From the IMG/VR virus record IMGVR_UViG_3300025133_000236, positions 1 through 42,604 of that record: a stretch of 42,604 nucleotides of DNA. One strand, written 5' to 3'. The notes below the pieces were generated by a model. That model was given only the letters and a program-made list of their open reading frames with translations. It did no database searches and was not told the origin of the DNA. Below are positions 16,263 through 24,045 of the stretch, piece after piece. Made by a program: the position numbers and the translations under genes. This stretch comes from a virus. The number at the start of each line of letters is the position of its first letter. Position 1 is the first letter of the stretch.

Positions 16263-18646
16263 GCGACACCTCCCCATGTATCACCGACGCAGGCTTCGCT
16301 CTTCATCGAGAACTTCTCACCGCGTGGCGAAACTAGATCACAGTTCATTATGGTCATGGTTTCCTTGGCCACATGGTCTGCGTGTTCGGGTGGACATTGT
16401 ATCAGAACGCTGTCGTGATTGTTCTGTAGGATATCCACATTCATGGAGGATAGTGGATCTTGGGGATTCTCTATTTTCTGTTGCATTTTGGTAAATGTAA
16501 TATTCGTTATTGTGCCTACAGTTGATTGCGGTACGAAGGCGTAGGCTTCCTTGTACATGGATTCATCTACGTTGGCTGTGAATACACGGGGGTAGCCAAA
16601 CAGATTTCTTAGGATACCCTCACGCCGTAATGTACTGATAGTTTCCATGTGCCACAAGCGTATTTCTGGAAAGAGATCGTGGTAGGTGTTAAGGAATCGC
16701 TTGGCCTCGGCCATTGAGATGGAGACCTTGCCCTCTGATTTCTGGAGTAGGTTTACCCTAAAGGTGGGAGGCTTCATGCCGTAGTTGCTGGCATGGCAAA
16801 CCATCTTGGCAATGAAGTAGTAGCGTTTCTCTGCGCTCCAGTTGTCGCTAGACTTTATTAAGCGGTCGAGTTCGCCCCATCCTCGCAGCCTGCTAACTTG
16901 GGCAATTGGCGAAGTACAGAACTCATCGACTGAACGGCCCAGTTCTGTAGACCACACTTCGGCAAACAAACGAAGGGCAACATACACATGACTTTTAATC
17001 CCATGAAGAAAGAGACTGCGAAAGTTACCTTTAGTACAGAGGTAAGAAACAACGAGTGCCTCTGCACCCGACTGGTCAACTTGGATAAAGATTCTGTTTT
17101 CATCTGGAAGGAATAATTTACGTAAATCCTTGGGAAAGTTTTGCACGTTCGTACCCCATCTGCCAAGCAATCTTTTGGAAGCCAGTCGGAAAGTGGTAGT
17201 ACCGGCCAGATTGTAGGCTGTGGTTATTCTCTCCTTGGTTGTTCCACGTGGAACATAGGGCGGGAACTTCAACTGGCCAGACTGCTTCGCTACTCCCCTG
17301 TACTTTAGTATAAGCGTAAGCACAGGGTTCGGATGCTTGAGTCGTAGCTGCAACAAGGTCTTCTCATTCGTTAGGTCTTTGGCTGGTTTCTTGTACAGCA
17401 TACAGTTGTAGAGATAGTTGGAAACCTGCTTGGGACTGTTCGGGTTGAGTTCGTAGCCGACGAGCAGCCGCAGCATACGGGAGAGTTGGGCGCAGTAGCG
17501 GTTGTTGTAGACTATCTTGTCCTCTAGGGTTTTCTTGTCGTAGTTGATGCCTTGGCACATGGCAGTCAGGTACGGTATGATGCTGTCGTTTACTTGCTGG
17601 ATGCTTTCCTTGGCGTAGAGTTGGGCTGCGTGTAGTTCGAGCTTGGGTTTGAGTAGGGCTAGGCTGATGACATCCTTGGCGTTGTAGTGGTAGAGGGAGA
17701 GGATTTGCTGCTGGTTGCGGGGTTCAAAGACACCCTCGTTCTTGTGGTACTCCCGGTCTATGTAGAGGGAGATGCAGTGGCCTAGGGATTTCTCGACTTC
17801 GGGGTACAGTCGATGGTGCGAAAGCATAGTGTCATAGACTTTGCGGGGGAAGGGAATCCCGTACTTGTAGGCCATGACAAAGAGGTCGAACATAGCGTTG
17901 TGGATTACCACCGTATTGTCCCGAAATGCCACCGCCAAGGCTCTTAAAACTTCCGCTGTACCCTGACCACCATAGTAGTATGCCTGACGCGGTATCTCAT
18001 ACATAGGAACACAGATAGCCTCCGCATCTGACCACCCATAACCTAGGCAAGTGAGCGTCAAATCGCTCATGGTCTCGACATCGAAGAACAGGTCTTTACC
18101 CTTGGTCTCCGTGAGGTCTCCGACCACATCCGCAAGCTTAGGATAGATTACCTCACCTATCTCCCGTATCCTTGGCTTTACCAACAGATACCGACAGGCC
18201 TTGCGGATATCCTTACGCAACCAGAATCTCCAGTTCTGTCGCTTAGTTCTCCCGTGTGTTACCTTGTCGTCATCGCTACCCCCTGCGTATTCTTCGTTAG
18301 GGTTGAAATAGTTCTTACGATCAAAGGCATCCTGCGGCATGTACGACGCAAGGTAGGTTACGCCATCCTCTACCCACGGATTTCCCCTCTGTTCATCAAG
18401 GCCTACTCCGGGTTTATGTTGGCGCAAAGACTTACGACCAAGCAACAAGACTACCTTCGTCCCCGGCAGTAGCCCAGCACCCAACGTAGGCAGGGTACGC
18501 AGATCGCAAGAGTCCCGACCAACTGCAACTGTAGAGTCAAAAAACGCCCCCGCGTAACCGCTCAAAAGAACGTGTCGGTCGAACCGCGAGGGCGTGTCTA
18601 TTACAACAGTTAAGCCTGAGTATGTCTCGGTAGGCTTATGACGCAT
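16259..18646 (-). CDS. Family A DNA polymerase with 3'-5' exonuclease
   Basis: 795 aa. Exonuclease motifs are Asp189-Val-Glu191, Asn250-x3-Asp254 and Tyr321-x3-Asp325. Polymerase motif A is Asp524 (VDQSGAE), motif B has Lys614 and Tyr622-Gly623, and motif C is His744-Asp745-Ser746. The thumb/palm signature (TTTFRLASKR and GTNVQNFPK) precedes motif A. Residues 10-125 look like a uracil-DNA-glycosylase-type fold (KVVLLLGRKSL, then a 'YLASYMPQ' strand), giving a three-part protein. It replicates the phage genome. ATG at 18646 overlaps the previous gene by 11 bp. Motif C carries Ser where many family members have Glu. Confidence 0.93.
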   Translation of the reverse strand: MRHKPTETYSGLTVVIDTPSRFDRHVLLSGYAGAFFDSTVAVGRDSCDLRTLPTLGAGLLPGTKVVLLLGRKSLRQHKPGVGLDEQRGNPWVEDGVTYLASYMPQDAFDRKNYFNPNEEYAGGSDDDKVTHGRTKRQNWRFWLRKDIRKACRYLLVKPRIREIGEVIYPKLADVVGDLTETKGKDLFFDVETMSDLTLTCLGYGWSDAEAICVPMYEIPRQAYYYGGQGTAEVLRALAVAFRDNTVVIHNAMFDLFVMAYKYGIPFPRKVYDTMLSHHRLYPEVEKSLGHCISLYIDREYHKNEGVFEPRNQQQILSLYHYNAKDVISLALLKPKLELHAAQLYAKESIQQVNDSIIPYLTAMCQGINYDKKTLEDKIVYNNRYCAQLSRMLRLLVGYELNPNSPKQVSNYLYNCMLYKKPAKDLTNEKTLLQLRLKHPNPVLTLILKYRGVAKQSGQLKFPPYVPRGTTKERITTAYNLAGTTTFRLASKRLLGRWGTNVQNFPKDLRKLFLPDENRIFIQVDQSGAEALVVSYLCTKGNFRSLFLHGIKSHVYVALRLFAEVWSTELGRSVDEFCTSPIAQVSRLRGWGELDRLIKSSDNWSAEKRYYFIAKMVCHASNYGMKPPTFRVNLLQKSEGKVSISMAEAKRFLNTYHDLFPEIRLWHMETISTLRREGILRNLFGYPRVFTANVDESMYKEAYAFVPQSTVGTITNITFTKMQQKIENPQDPLSSMNVDILQNNHDSVLIQCPPEHADHVAKETMTIMNCDLVSPRGEKFSMKSEACVGDTWGGVA

Positions 18647-18902
18647 CTGTTGGAAACTCTAAGTCCATGAGTTTCTCCGTTGCGATCTCCTCGGATTCCT
18701 TGGCGAACTCCTTGTTGTCCTTGAAGTGACCGTCAACGTAGGATACAACCAATGATGCCGCGTCTTGGAAGCCGGACTTATACCCGACGACCAAAACCTT
18801 AGCCATTAGTTCCTTAAACCTGTGGGCTACCGCCTCACAGTCTTGTGCTTTTTTGGGAGCCAAGCTCTCTAGCTCTTGCTTTACTTGTTCAATAACTGTC
18901 AT
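18636..18902 (-). CDS. Unknown small protein in replication operon
   Basis: An 88-aa, predominantly helical protein (Glu, Lys and Ala-rich). A helix with GYKSGFQDAASLVVSYV in the middle is the most hydrophobic part. Its start overlaps the end of the ribbon-helix-helix gene and its stop overlaps the DNA polymerase start, so all three are translated from one message. No motif or family is recognised. A role with the polymerase is possible only by position. Confidence 0.7.
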   Translation of the reverse strand: MTVIEQVKQELESLAPKKAQDCEAVAHRFKELMAKVLVVGYKSGFQDAASLVVSYVDGHFKDNKEFAKESEEIATEKLMDLEFPTDAS

Positions 18903-19071
18903 TGTCGTTTCGTAGTGCTTTGGCCAGTAGGCGCGGCCCGTATTGATTGAGTCGCATACACTTGTCTCTGGCCCTTGTCTTTAGTTTGCGGTGTAGGGTT
19001 TCGGGTATCATCAGAGGGATATACCGCTTCACCCTGCTGTCCGACTTAGGTTTAGTTTTGTTCATAATCAT
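18889..19071 (-). CDS. Ribbon-helix-helix DNA-binding protein
   Basis: 60 aa. After a basic lead there is a beta strand (RYIPLMI), then PETLHRKLKTRARDK and a second helix with NQYGPRLLAKAL. This strand-helix-turn-helix layout is the Arc/MetJ ribbon-helix-helix fold, which binds DNA as dimers through the strand. Two ATGs (19071 and 19065) are possible starts. The gene directly follows the structured RNA element and precedes polymerase genes. It may repress its own operon or another phage promoter; the operator is not identified. Confidence 0.7.
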   Translation of the reverse strand: MIMNKTKPKSDSRVKRYIPLMIPETLHRKLKTRARDKCMRLNQYGPRLLAKALRNDNDSY

Positions 19072-19082
19072 TTTCTGTAAGT

Positions 19083-19166
19083 GAGGCTTGCGTTTGTTTC
19101 AGAGGGGAATGACAGAATGTCATAAACCCGCCGCAGAATCTCTCTGCGTACCATACCGCAAGCCTC
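19083..19166 (-). ncRNA. Structured RNA element, multi-branch junction
   Basis: The 102-bp gap between the SSB-like and ribbon-helix-helix genes is almost filled by one foldable unit. A 10-bp perfect outer stem pairs 19083-19092 with 19157-19166. Inside it are two 6-bp hairpins: CGCAGA/TCTGCG with a 5-base loop (about 19132-19148) and ATGACA/TGTCAT with a 3-base loop (about 19109-19123). No T-run follows on the minus strand, so it is not a simple terminator. It ends about 11 bases before the next start codon, so it could control translation or mRNA stability. It is seen by base complementarity only. Confidence 0.55.
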
Positions 19167-19174
19167 GTTAGAGA

Positions 19175-19657
19175 CTAGAACCCAGACATATCGTGGTCTT
19201 CAGCAGCTTCTAATCTGCGTTCCACGTTGTAGCGATAACTCGCTAACGGTTGCCCAGTTATGGGGTCGATCATAGGATCACCTGTGATCTCGTCCATTCT
19301 AGACTCAGACTTCGTGTAGAGTACAGCCTTAAATGCTTTACCCTTGAGACCCTCGGCGATCTCATCGTAATCTTCTAGCTCGAACTCATCGGGCAGGTCG
19401 AAGATTTTGTGGTACTCCTTCAGACTCCGAGACGGAATCAGAGGGTAGTCCCTAACTTGAACACCGCTGATCTCAACAAAGCCACTAGGCCCGTTAACTT
19501 CTGCGGGTTCTACAACTTCAGTTACAATAGCAACCATGTCGTTGCCCTTGCTACTGACCTTGCGCTCTGCCTCGACAATGCGAAGCGTGTATGTACCATT
19601 CGGGAGGTAAGGCCTACCCGAACTTTCCGTAATACCTTTTAGACTTATCTTAGCCAT
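19175..19657 (-). CDS. Single-stranded DNA-binding-like protein
   Basis: 160 aa. The N-terminal two thirds are beta-rich (GTYTLRIVEAERKVS, VAIVTEVVEP), with a helix in the middle (SLKEYHKIFDLP), as in phage ssDNA-binding proteins of the DUF669 or gp2.5-like type. The last residues (EAAEDHDMSGF) are acidic and end in Phe, the hallmark of SSB tails that dock replication partners. A Sak4-like recombinase and an exonuclease follow in the same operon, a common association. The OB fold itself is inferred. Confidence 0.65.
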   Translation of the reverse strand: MAKISLKGITESSGRPYLPNGTYTLRIVEAERKVSSKGNDMVAIVTEVVEPAEVNGPSGFVEISGVQVRDYPLIPSRSLKEYHKIFDLPDEFELEDYDEIAEGLKGKAFKAVLYTKSESRMDEITGDPMIDPITGQPLASYRYNVERRLEAAEDHDMSGF

Positions 19658-19683
19658 TTGTTATTATGTATTGTAGTTTATGT

Positions 19684-19770
19684 TTATTGTAGTGTATCGT
19701 ACACGTATCCCCTACACTCATAGGGAAAGTAATCTTGAGGTGTCTGGTAGTCTTCGGTTGTTAGTTTCAT
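19684..19770 (-). CDS. Possible 28-aa micro-protein
   Basis: A 28-codon frame starts at ATG 19770, overlapping the stop of the winged-helix gene as ATGA, and ends at TAA 19684-19686. The product is acidic with several Tyr residues (TTEDYQTPQDYFPYE). The four-base overlap is the same coupling used throughout this operon, which supports translation. The remaining 26 bases before the SSB-like start hold no obvious ribosome-binding site. There is no further evidence; it could also be a simple leader region. Confidence 0.3.
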   Translation of the reverse strand: MKLTTEDYQTPQDYFPYECRGYVYDTLQ

Positions 19771-20114
19771 TTATCTGTTGCCTCCATAACTCTCTGCTTT
19801 CTACCGCTGTTGCCTTTACGGCGTTTACCCGTGTCTTTGATAAGACCTTTATCCAGCAATGCTCTGTAACGCGCTATTACGCTGCTGTAACTCCAGTTTG
19901 GAAACTGTTCTCGAACTTCGTCGCTAGTACAAAGGCCAAGCTTCCTTATACAAACCAGAACCACATATTCTAATCTTGTAAGCCTTGTATTACTCTTCCA
20001 CAAAACTACATGATCGGTGTTTAATTCTAGTGCAGCCTGTACAGAGGTATCAACAGCATCTTTACGGTGTAGATGCTTTACTGGGGTAGCCTCTTTGTGG
20101 CGGACGTTAGGCAT
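19767..20114 (-). CDS. Winged helix-turn-helix DNA-binding protein
   Basis: 115 aa. After a basic N-terminal tail, a helical domain from about residue 47 contains LTRLEYVVLVCIRKLG, TSDEVREQFP, SYSSVIARYRALLDKGLI and a basic wing (KDTGKRRKGNSGRKQRV). This order is a winged HTH of the kind found in phage replication or regulatory proteins. It lies between the Sak4-like and SSB-like genes and overlaps the former. It could recognise an origin or regulate transcription; the target is unknown. Confidence 0.65.
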   Translation of the reverse strand: MPNVRHKEATPVKHLHRKDAVDTSVQAALELNTDHVVLWKSNTRLTRLEYVVLVCIRKLGLCTSDEVREQFPNWSYSSVIARYRALLDKGLIKDTGKRRKGNSGRKQRVMEATDK

Positions 20115-20763
20115 AGTATTCCTCCGCTTTCTTCAGCACCGTAACGATGTCATTGGGGATGAGTTGTTCGTCGAACATACCCATTGGGGTCTTGGCTGAC
20201 GTAACCCCATCCGTGTTAGTCTGGAAGAAGTATTCCATCTCCTCGGTCTTCTCGTTCTTGCGTACCTCGGTGAACAACACCATGAGAAACTCCTTCTCTA
20301 TCGCGCCTTCGTGAACTTTACCTTGCACCTTGACCCTGCGGTGCGAGGACTCGCCGCCTGTAATCTGCGGAATCTTCACGATGTCGTCTACGGCGGTGAA
20401 AATAATTGTAGCCTTATCGTTCTTGATGGAGTCTAGCATATTGCGGATAGTCCTGTTGTAGAACGACCAGATATCGTAGCCCTTGAACGAGTTGGTAGCC
20501 AACGTGTGAACCTGTTCCACGTACTTGGTGAACGACTCGACCACTATGGTCTCGCAGTCATCTTTCTTTAGAACCTTCTCAAGTTCCCTAGGGAAAGCGT
20601 TGGCGTTCTCCACGGGAATGATGTTGAACCTACTAGCCTTGGGAAAAGGAAATCCCTTACGCTCCAAGTCTAGAATGTAGGTTGTCTTCGGGTCTAGGTT
20701 ACGCAACGCTGTACTCTTACCGCTGCCGCTGTGACCTACGATTGCTATTAGTGGTTTATACAT
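20107..20763 (-). CDS. Sak4-like RecA-fold ATPase
   Basis: 218 aa. Walker A is GHSGSGKST at 10-18, a Walker B-type strand is ETIVVES at 71-77, and a third strand (ATIIFTAV) follows near residue 120. This is the minimal RecA/AAA_24-type fold of phage Sak4 ATPases, which act with an SSB in strand annealing. An SSB-like protein and a RecB-type nuclease are in the same operon. Start and stop overlap both neighbours by a few bases. Annealase role is inferred from family and neighbours. Confidence 0.72.
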   Translation of the reverse strand: MYKPLIAIVGHSGSGKSTALRNLDPKTTYILDLERKGFPFPKASRFNIIPVENANAFPRELEKVLKKDDCETIVVESFTKYVEQVHTLATNSFKGYDIWSFYNRTIRNMLDSIKNDKATIIFTAVDDIVKIPQITGGESSHRRVKVQGKVHEGAIEKEFLMVLFTEVRKNEKTEEMEYFFQTNTDGVTSAKTPMGMFDEQLIPNDIVTVLKKAEEYYA

Positions 20764-21145
20764 TTTCTTTTTCTTCTTCCGTTTTTGTTCCTGTTGTTAT
20801 TTCTATCTTAGTCTCTGGTTCAATAACACCGTAGAAGGTGTCGAATTCTAATTGTTCTTCGTTAGGCCATTGGTCACGCAGTAGCATAAGCCCAATGAGT
20901 CCGTAGTTTGCTATGTCCTTGAAGGTATCCTCCAACGATTCGTTCTTGGGAGACTCCTCCTTGTCCATCAACAAGTTTGCGAGTCGTTCTACCTTGTCGT
21001 ACAAGCGTACGCTAAGACCCTTGACCCCAAACCGGCTAATGTTTCCCGGCCCGTAGTCTTTCTGCTTTGCATCCAGCAGGCTAACACACTCCGCTGCCAA
21101 GAATAGCGCACGCTTGCCTGCAAGGGTGTCAAGTTGTATTTTCAT
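20756..21145 (-). CDS. DUF1599-like, nucleotide-related helical protein
   Basis: 129 aa. The core has KQKDYGPGNI, then a helix with RLYDKVERLANLL and SLEDTFKDIANYGLIGLMLL. The 'KDYG..N' start and the D-x-A-Y/N-x-G helix match DUF1599 proteins, thought to belong near MazG/dUTPase-like nucleotide enzymes. The C-terminus is acidic and threonine-rich. A role in the phage nucleotide pool or DNA modification is plausible; no catalytic test is possible here. Confidence 0.6.
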   Translation of the reverse strand: MKIQLDTLAGKRALFLAAECVSLLDAKQKDYGPGNISRFGVKGLSVRLYDKVERLANLLMDKEESPKNESLEDTFKDIANYGLIGLMLLRDQWPNEEQLEFDTFYGVIEPETKIEITTGTKTEEEKENV

Positions 21146-21504
21146 GTGTCGAGGTTTGCACCAATTGACTCTAAGCGATCACTGACCTCTTCTAAGACGT
21201 TAGCCACAGTCTGTACAGAATTGTCAATTGCAGCTACCCTCCCCACTAATACAGACATATTCTGTATAGACTTATCTATTGCGGTTAGCTTACTTCCAAG
21301 CATATCTGCTGCTGCAAGTATCGCTGAGGTATGGCTGACACAGTCGGCGGTCAGCATACCTGTCATCTCGTTATCCTGTAGCGTAGCTTCAAGAGTTTTG
21401 TTAAGGGACTCCATAGCTGCCGTGTAGCGTAGCATGGTAAAGTTATCCATGCCGTCTTTGTAGGCGTCGTGCCTAGCCGTTAATGTTTTCTGTTGTACTT
21501 CCAT
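21142..21504 (-). CDS. Unknown helical protein
   Basis: 120 aa, almost wholly alpha-helical, with heptad-like spacing of Leu, Val, Ile and Met in residues about 70-118. No catalytic or metal-binding motif is seen. ATG at 21504 lies inside the end of the preceding small gene (overlap about 32 bp), and a GGAGAAAG lies just upstream. It resembles coiled-coil adaptor or chaperone-like phage proteins, but no family is recognised. Confidence 0.6.
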   Translation of the reverse strand: MEVQQKTLTARHDAYKDGMDNFTMLRYTAAMESLNKTLEATLQDNEMTGMLTADCVSHTSAILAAADMLGSKLTAIDKSIQNMSVLVGRVAAIDNSVQTVANVLEEVSDRLESIGANLDT

Positions 21505-21658
21505 GTTCTTTCTCCAATTCTTCTAGTCTTTCTTCTAACTCATGTACCCTACCCCATGCGAAGGCCAGCGAGCTGTACGACATCTCATGGGCTGCCTCCA
21601 ACTTACGAGTCAGGTCTACTACTTGATCTACTGCGCTTATGTAGTATTCTTGTGTCAT
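21473..21658 (-). CDS. Unknown small coiled-coil protein
   Basis: 61 aa. It starts with ATG at 21658, overlapping the stop of the RecB-type nuclease. The second half (VHELEERLEELEKEHG) is a clear short coiled coil. The final residues overlap the start of the next gene in another frame. No family is recognised. It may associate with the nuclease or with the following coiled-coil protein. Confidence 0.55.
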   Translation of the reverse strand: MTQEYYISAVDQVVDLTRKLEAAHEMSYSSLAFAWGRVHELEERLEELEKEHGSTTENING

Positions 21659-22572
21659 AGTTGAAACTGTAGGGGATCGTAGACCTTGTGTACGTAATCC
21701 ATGTTGACGATGGATTCTCTATCGTTGCCTGAGTTCGCCGTACATAGGGCCGTGAACGAGCAGAGACCAAAGCGAGTCTCGCAACAGGCGAAGTTGCTAA
21801 GGAAGATATCCTCGCCGTCTTTCTCGTCCCATGTCTCGAAGTAAAACTCAAGCTTGCGAGTTATCCTATTGACAAGGTCATCTATGTAGGCTTGGAATTT
21901 ATCCAGCCTATCCTTGCTGAACTCGAATATCTCGCTACGCTCAAACTTGTTCTTGTTGGAGCGACCAAGGAACAGACCGTTAATCATACAGCCTACCTCC
22001 TCGTCTGGGAATAGTCTATGCCAGATGAGGTTGTAGAACATTAGCTGGGGTGAGACCTTGTAGGATGCGAAGTAGGCAGCGGGACTATAGGCTGCCGTGG
22101 ATTTGTGGTCTACGATAACGGGACGACCAAAGTAGGTTCCGACAAAGTCTATTGTGCCACAAAAAAGTATGTCCAGCTCTGGCGTTTGTAAGTACGGGTA
22201 GGCGAAGCGCATTTCCAGCAGGGGGTCGGGGTCTTTGCGTACCTCCAACCCTGTATCCTGCTTGAAGTATTGGCTGAGCAGGTTGACTAGATGAGCTAAG
22301 TCACGGAAGTCCTTGTCGGGTACAAGCACATCTGCGTAGTGGTCTATCGCTGCGTTAACAGCTTTCTCCTCGTCACCATCTGCGTAGTACGACTCCAAGG
22401 CTTTGTGTACTGCCGTGCCGTACTCCATCTTATGATTCGAGTTCCGTTTGCGTAGGCCACGGCATAACATATACCATAGTCTACGTTCGCAAGCTGACTC
22501 CTTTATTAAGGATGCGTCTATCTTTATGATGAGCTTGCCCTCTTCAGTTTTTTCTAGGTTAAGTAATTCCAT
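21655..22572 (-). CDS. Fe-S cluster RecB/Cas4-type exonuclease
   Basis: 305 aa. The nuclease core has His56 (GTAVHKALE), Glu120, Asp142 (GTIDFVG), Asp155-x-Lys157 (IVDHKS) and the QLMFY helix at 176-180, the PD-(D/E)XK RecB-type set. Cys28 and a C-terminal group Cys264, Cys271 and Cys277 have the spacing used in AddB/Cas4-like enzymes to bind a 4Fe-4S cluster. It would resect DNA ends for recombination with the Sak4-like and SSB-like proteins of this operon. All active-site residues expected are visible. Confidence 0.85.
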   Translation of the reverse strand: MELLNLEKTEEGKLIIKIDASLIKESACERRLWYMLCRGLRKRNSNHKMEYGTAVHKALESYYADGDEEKAVNAAIDHYADVLVPDKDFRDLAHLVNLLSQYFKQDTGLEVRKDPDPLLEMRFAYPYLQTPELDILFCGTIDFVGTYFGRPVIVDHKSTAAYSPAAYFASYKVSPQLMFYNLIWHRLFPDEEVGCMINGLFLGRSNKNKFERSEIFEFSKDRLDKFQAYIDDLVNRITRKLEFYFETWDEKDGEDIFLSNFACCETRFGLCSFTALCTANSGNDRESIVNMDYVHKVYDPLQFQL

Positions 22573-22774
22573 AGGTTTTCTTCAGTAGTTTTGCTTTATC
22601 TAACAGCGTTGGTTTCTCCTTTGGCACACGTTTCTTTCGTGCCGTCTTCGGCTTGGCTAACTCTACCTTCGGCTCGGTTAGCTTTAAGTAACTGTCGAAA
22701 TGTTGGAGTAGTTCCTCATCCGACATGGACTCTAGTTGTTCTACCGTGCAGTCTAGTAGTTCCTCAATGGTCAT
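22559..22774 (-). CDS. Unknown small charged protein
   Basis: 71 aa. The N-terminus is acidic (TIEELLDCTVEQLESMSDEELL) and the C-terminus basic (KTARKKRVPKEKPTLLDKAKLLKKTYGI). It overlaps the RecB-type nuclease start by 14 bp. The pattern resembles short linker or adaptor proteins with a basic nucleic-acid-binding tail. No family is recognised. Confidence 0.6.
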   Translation of the reverse strand: MTIEELLDCTVEQLESMSDEELLQHFDSYLKLTEPKVELAKPKTARKKRVPKEKPTLLDKAKLLKKTYGIT

Positions 22775-22853
22775 TTAGATCTATGATAATGAGGGCTATA
22801 AATAGCAGGGTAAAAAATATAGAGGCTGCGGCTATGACTATCAGCGGCATCAT
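22764..22853 (-). CDS. Tiny one-span membrane protein (29 aa)
   Basis: A 29-codon frame starts at ATG 22853 (a second ATG follows), overlapping the stop of the preceding gene as ATGA, and ends at TGA 22764. Its product is almost entirely one hydrophobic helix (Ile, Leu, Val, Ala, Phe) with a DLNDH tail. The stop lies inside the next gene. The 75-bp gap would otherwise be empty. It is a typical phage membrane micro-protein; function unknown. Confidence 0.5.
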   Translation of the reverse strand: MMPLIVIAAASIFFTLLFIALIIIDLNDH

Positions 22854-23401
22854 CTTACGACACTAAGCGTGTCCTTGGCCGTGTCGAACTCGAAGTCTAC
22901 AAGTTTCTGCTGTTCTTCCAGCCACTTGATGTCTTCGTGCTTTACTATAATACGATCTCGCTTAAAGGTATCCATTTCCTTTGCGTCCTGTAACCAAGCA
23001 AGCAGTTCTGCCTTCCAGACTTTAGAGTCTGCAAATTCATACTGTAGTTCCTTGGCGTTAATCTGATTGCGTAGTGTGTCCTTGAAGTAAATCAAGACAC
23101 CCGTGTCTGTCTTACGGAACGCAACCTGAGTGCGTAGCTCTGCATAGATTGGCCCGTATTCTGTGGAGTTGTCAACGAGAAACTTTAGACCATCGGTTAA
23201 CTTTACATAGAGAGTGTTAACCGTGTAGCCTGTTTCCTCAGCAGTAACTAGAATATCCGACTTGCCATCGAGTAGCTTATCTATGATAGGCTTGATCTTG
23301 TGAGCATTAGTTGGACTGTATGTTGACCGTCTGGCAGAACCCTTTGAGCGCATCTTACGCAAAAGTTCTGAGTGATTCTGTAAACTTGTATTGTTATCCA
23401 T
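22850..23401 (-). CDS. Unknown protein, possible DNA-binding N-terminus
   Basis: 183 aa. A basic N-terminus (residues 14-35) is followed by a helical segment that resembles an HTH (about 50-75: ILVTAEETGYTVNTLYVKLTDGL). The C-terminal half is charged and helical. An A-rich stretch precedes the ATG. It is the second gene after the sigma-54-type promoter region. No family is recognised with confidence, and DNA binding is a suggestion. Confidence 0.55.
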   Translation of the reverse strand: MDNNTSLQNHSELLRKMRSKGSARRSTYSPTNAHKIKPIIDKLLDGKSDILVTAEETGYTVNTLYVKLTDGLKFLVDNSTEYGPIYAELRTQVAFRKTDTGVLIYFKDTLRNQINAKELQYEFADSKVWKAELLAWLQDAKEMDTFKRDRIIVKHEDIKWLEEQQKLVDFEFDTAKDTLSVVR

Positions 23402-23516
23402 AGAAATTAAAAAAGATAGCGCAGTGTTTCACCAAAGTATAAACGCTAGTAATTACTCTGTTCGCGGGTCTCCCACGACACCATGCTACGCTACCTTTGT
23501 GTTTGGATGGCCTACA
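23402..23516 (-). other. 115-bp gap between leftward genes
   Basis: Between the stop at 23517 and the start at 23401 there is no frame longer than about 12 codons on the minus strand, and no clear promoter or terminator. It may contain a leader for the next gene. Confidence 0.4.
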
Positions 23517-23930
23517 CTAGGCAGCCATCAGTTCCTCCATACGAGCAAGGTATTCTTTACCCTGCTCAATTTCGCCAGCGGCAAAAGCTGCCTTGGCCCT
23601 CTTGAAGAGCTTGCCGGGAGTCTCCCCTCCGCCGCTCTCTGGAGTCCACTTGTCAGCATCCTCCTTGGTGTAGATTACCAAGTCAGGGTACTTCTCAGTC
23701 AACTCGGCCCTCAGTTCTTCAGTCGTCTTGCCGTTAGGCTTCAACGAATTCTTTACCGTTGACCTTATCCGTGCGCTGATCTGCTGATTCAGTAGACCAA
23801 GCGTTTTCTCTTCTCCATACCTAGAGACTACGTCAGACGTAGCTTTGAACTCTGGTACGTTAAACTTGAAGTCTTTCCAATCACCAGACTGGAAATGCTC
23901 CACCTCGTAGGTTGTATCTATCGTTTGCAT
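23517..23930 (-). CDS. Unknown protein, first gene after the leftward sigma-54-type promoter
   Basis: 137 aa, soluble and mixed alpha/beta. The N-terminal part (EVEHFQSGDWKDFKF) is followed by a helical domain, with a Gly-rich linker (ESGGGETPGK) and a final helical segment. It is the first gene of the leftward replication block; its ATG is about 80 bp downstream of the predicted start from the -24/-12 promoter. No catalytic motif or family is recognised. As the first middle gene it could be abundant and may act early in replication. Confidence 0.65.
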   Translation of the reverse strand: MQTIDTTYEVEHFQSGDWKDFKFNVPEFKATSDVVSRYGEEKTLGLLNQQISARIRSTVKNSLKPNGKTTEELRAELTEKYPDLVIYTKEDADKWTPESGGGETPGKLFKRAKAAFAAGEIEQGKEYLARMEELMAA

Positions 23931-23961
23931 TGTATTATCTATCTACTAGTTTCGCGCCGTG

Positions 23962-23970
23962 TAACTGTTA
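23962..23970. promoter_or_regulatory. TAACTGTTA palindromic-type motif
   Basis: TAACTGTTA lies between the leftward -24/-12 promoter and the first gene. The same nine-base motif (TAACAGTTA on the other strand) appears at 24046-24054 and 31982-31990, all within about 100 bp of a sigma-54-type promoter. It may be a protein-binding site. No count over the whole window was done. Confidence 0.3.
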
Positions 23971-24022
23971 GCGCAAATTTTTATCTGTGTTAAGAGGGAA
24001 AAAATCTTAACGATTACTATAG

Positions 24023-24039
24023 AGCAGGAATCGTGCCAA
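24023..24039 (-). promoter_or_regulatory. Sigma-54-type promoter for the leftward replication block
   Basis: Read on the minus strand, the sequence is TTGGCACGATTCCTGCT. It has the consensus -24 block TGGCACG and a -12 block (CTGCT, one change from TTGCT). GG (24037-24036) and GC (24025-24024) are separated by exactly ten bases. Transcription would start near 24012, about 80 bp before the ATG at 23930. AACTGTT lies directly upstream. Host sigma-54 RNA polymerase would need an AAA+ activator, and such a gene lies just upstream in the early operon. Recognised by sequence only. Confidence 0.72.
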
Positions 24040-24045
24040 CTCAGT

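Noticed and set aside
19083-19166. The structured element as a tRNA.
   Set aside because: The outer stem is ten base pairs, there are only two inner hairpins and no anticodon or T-arm pattern is seen.
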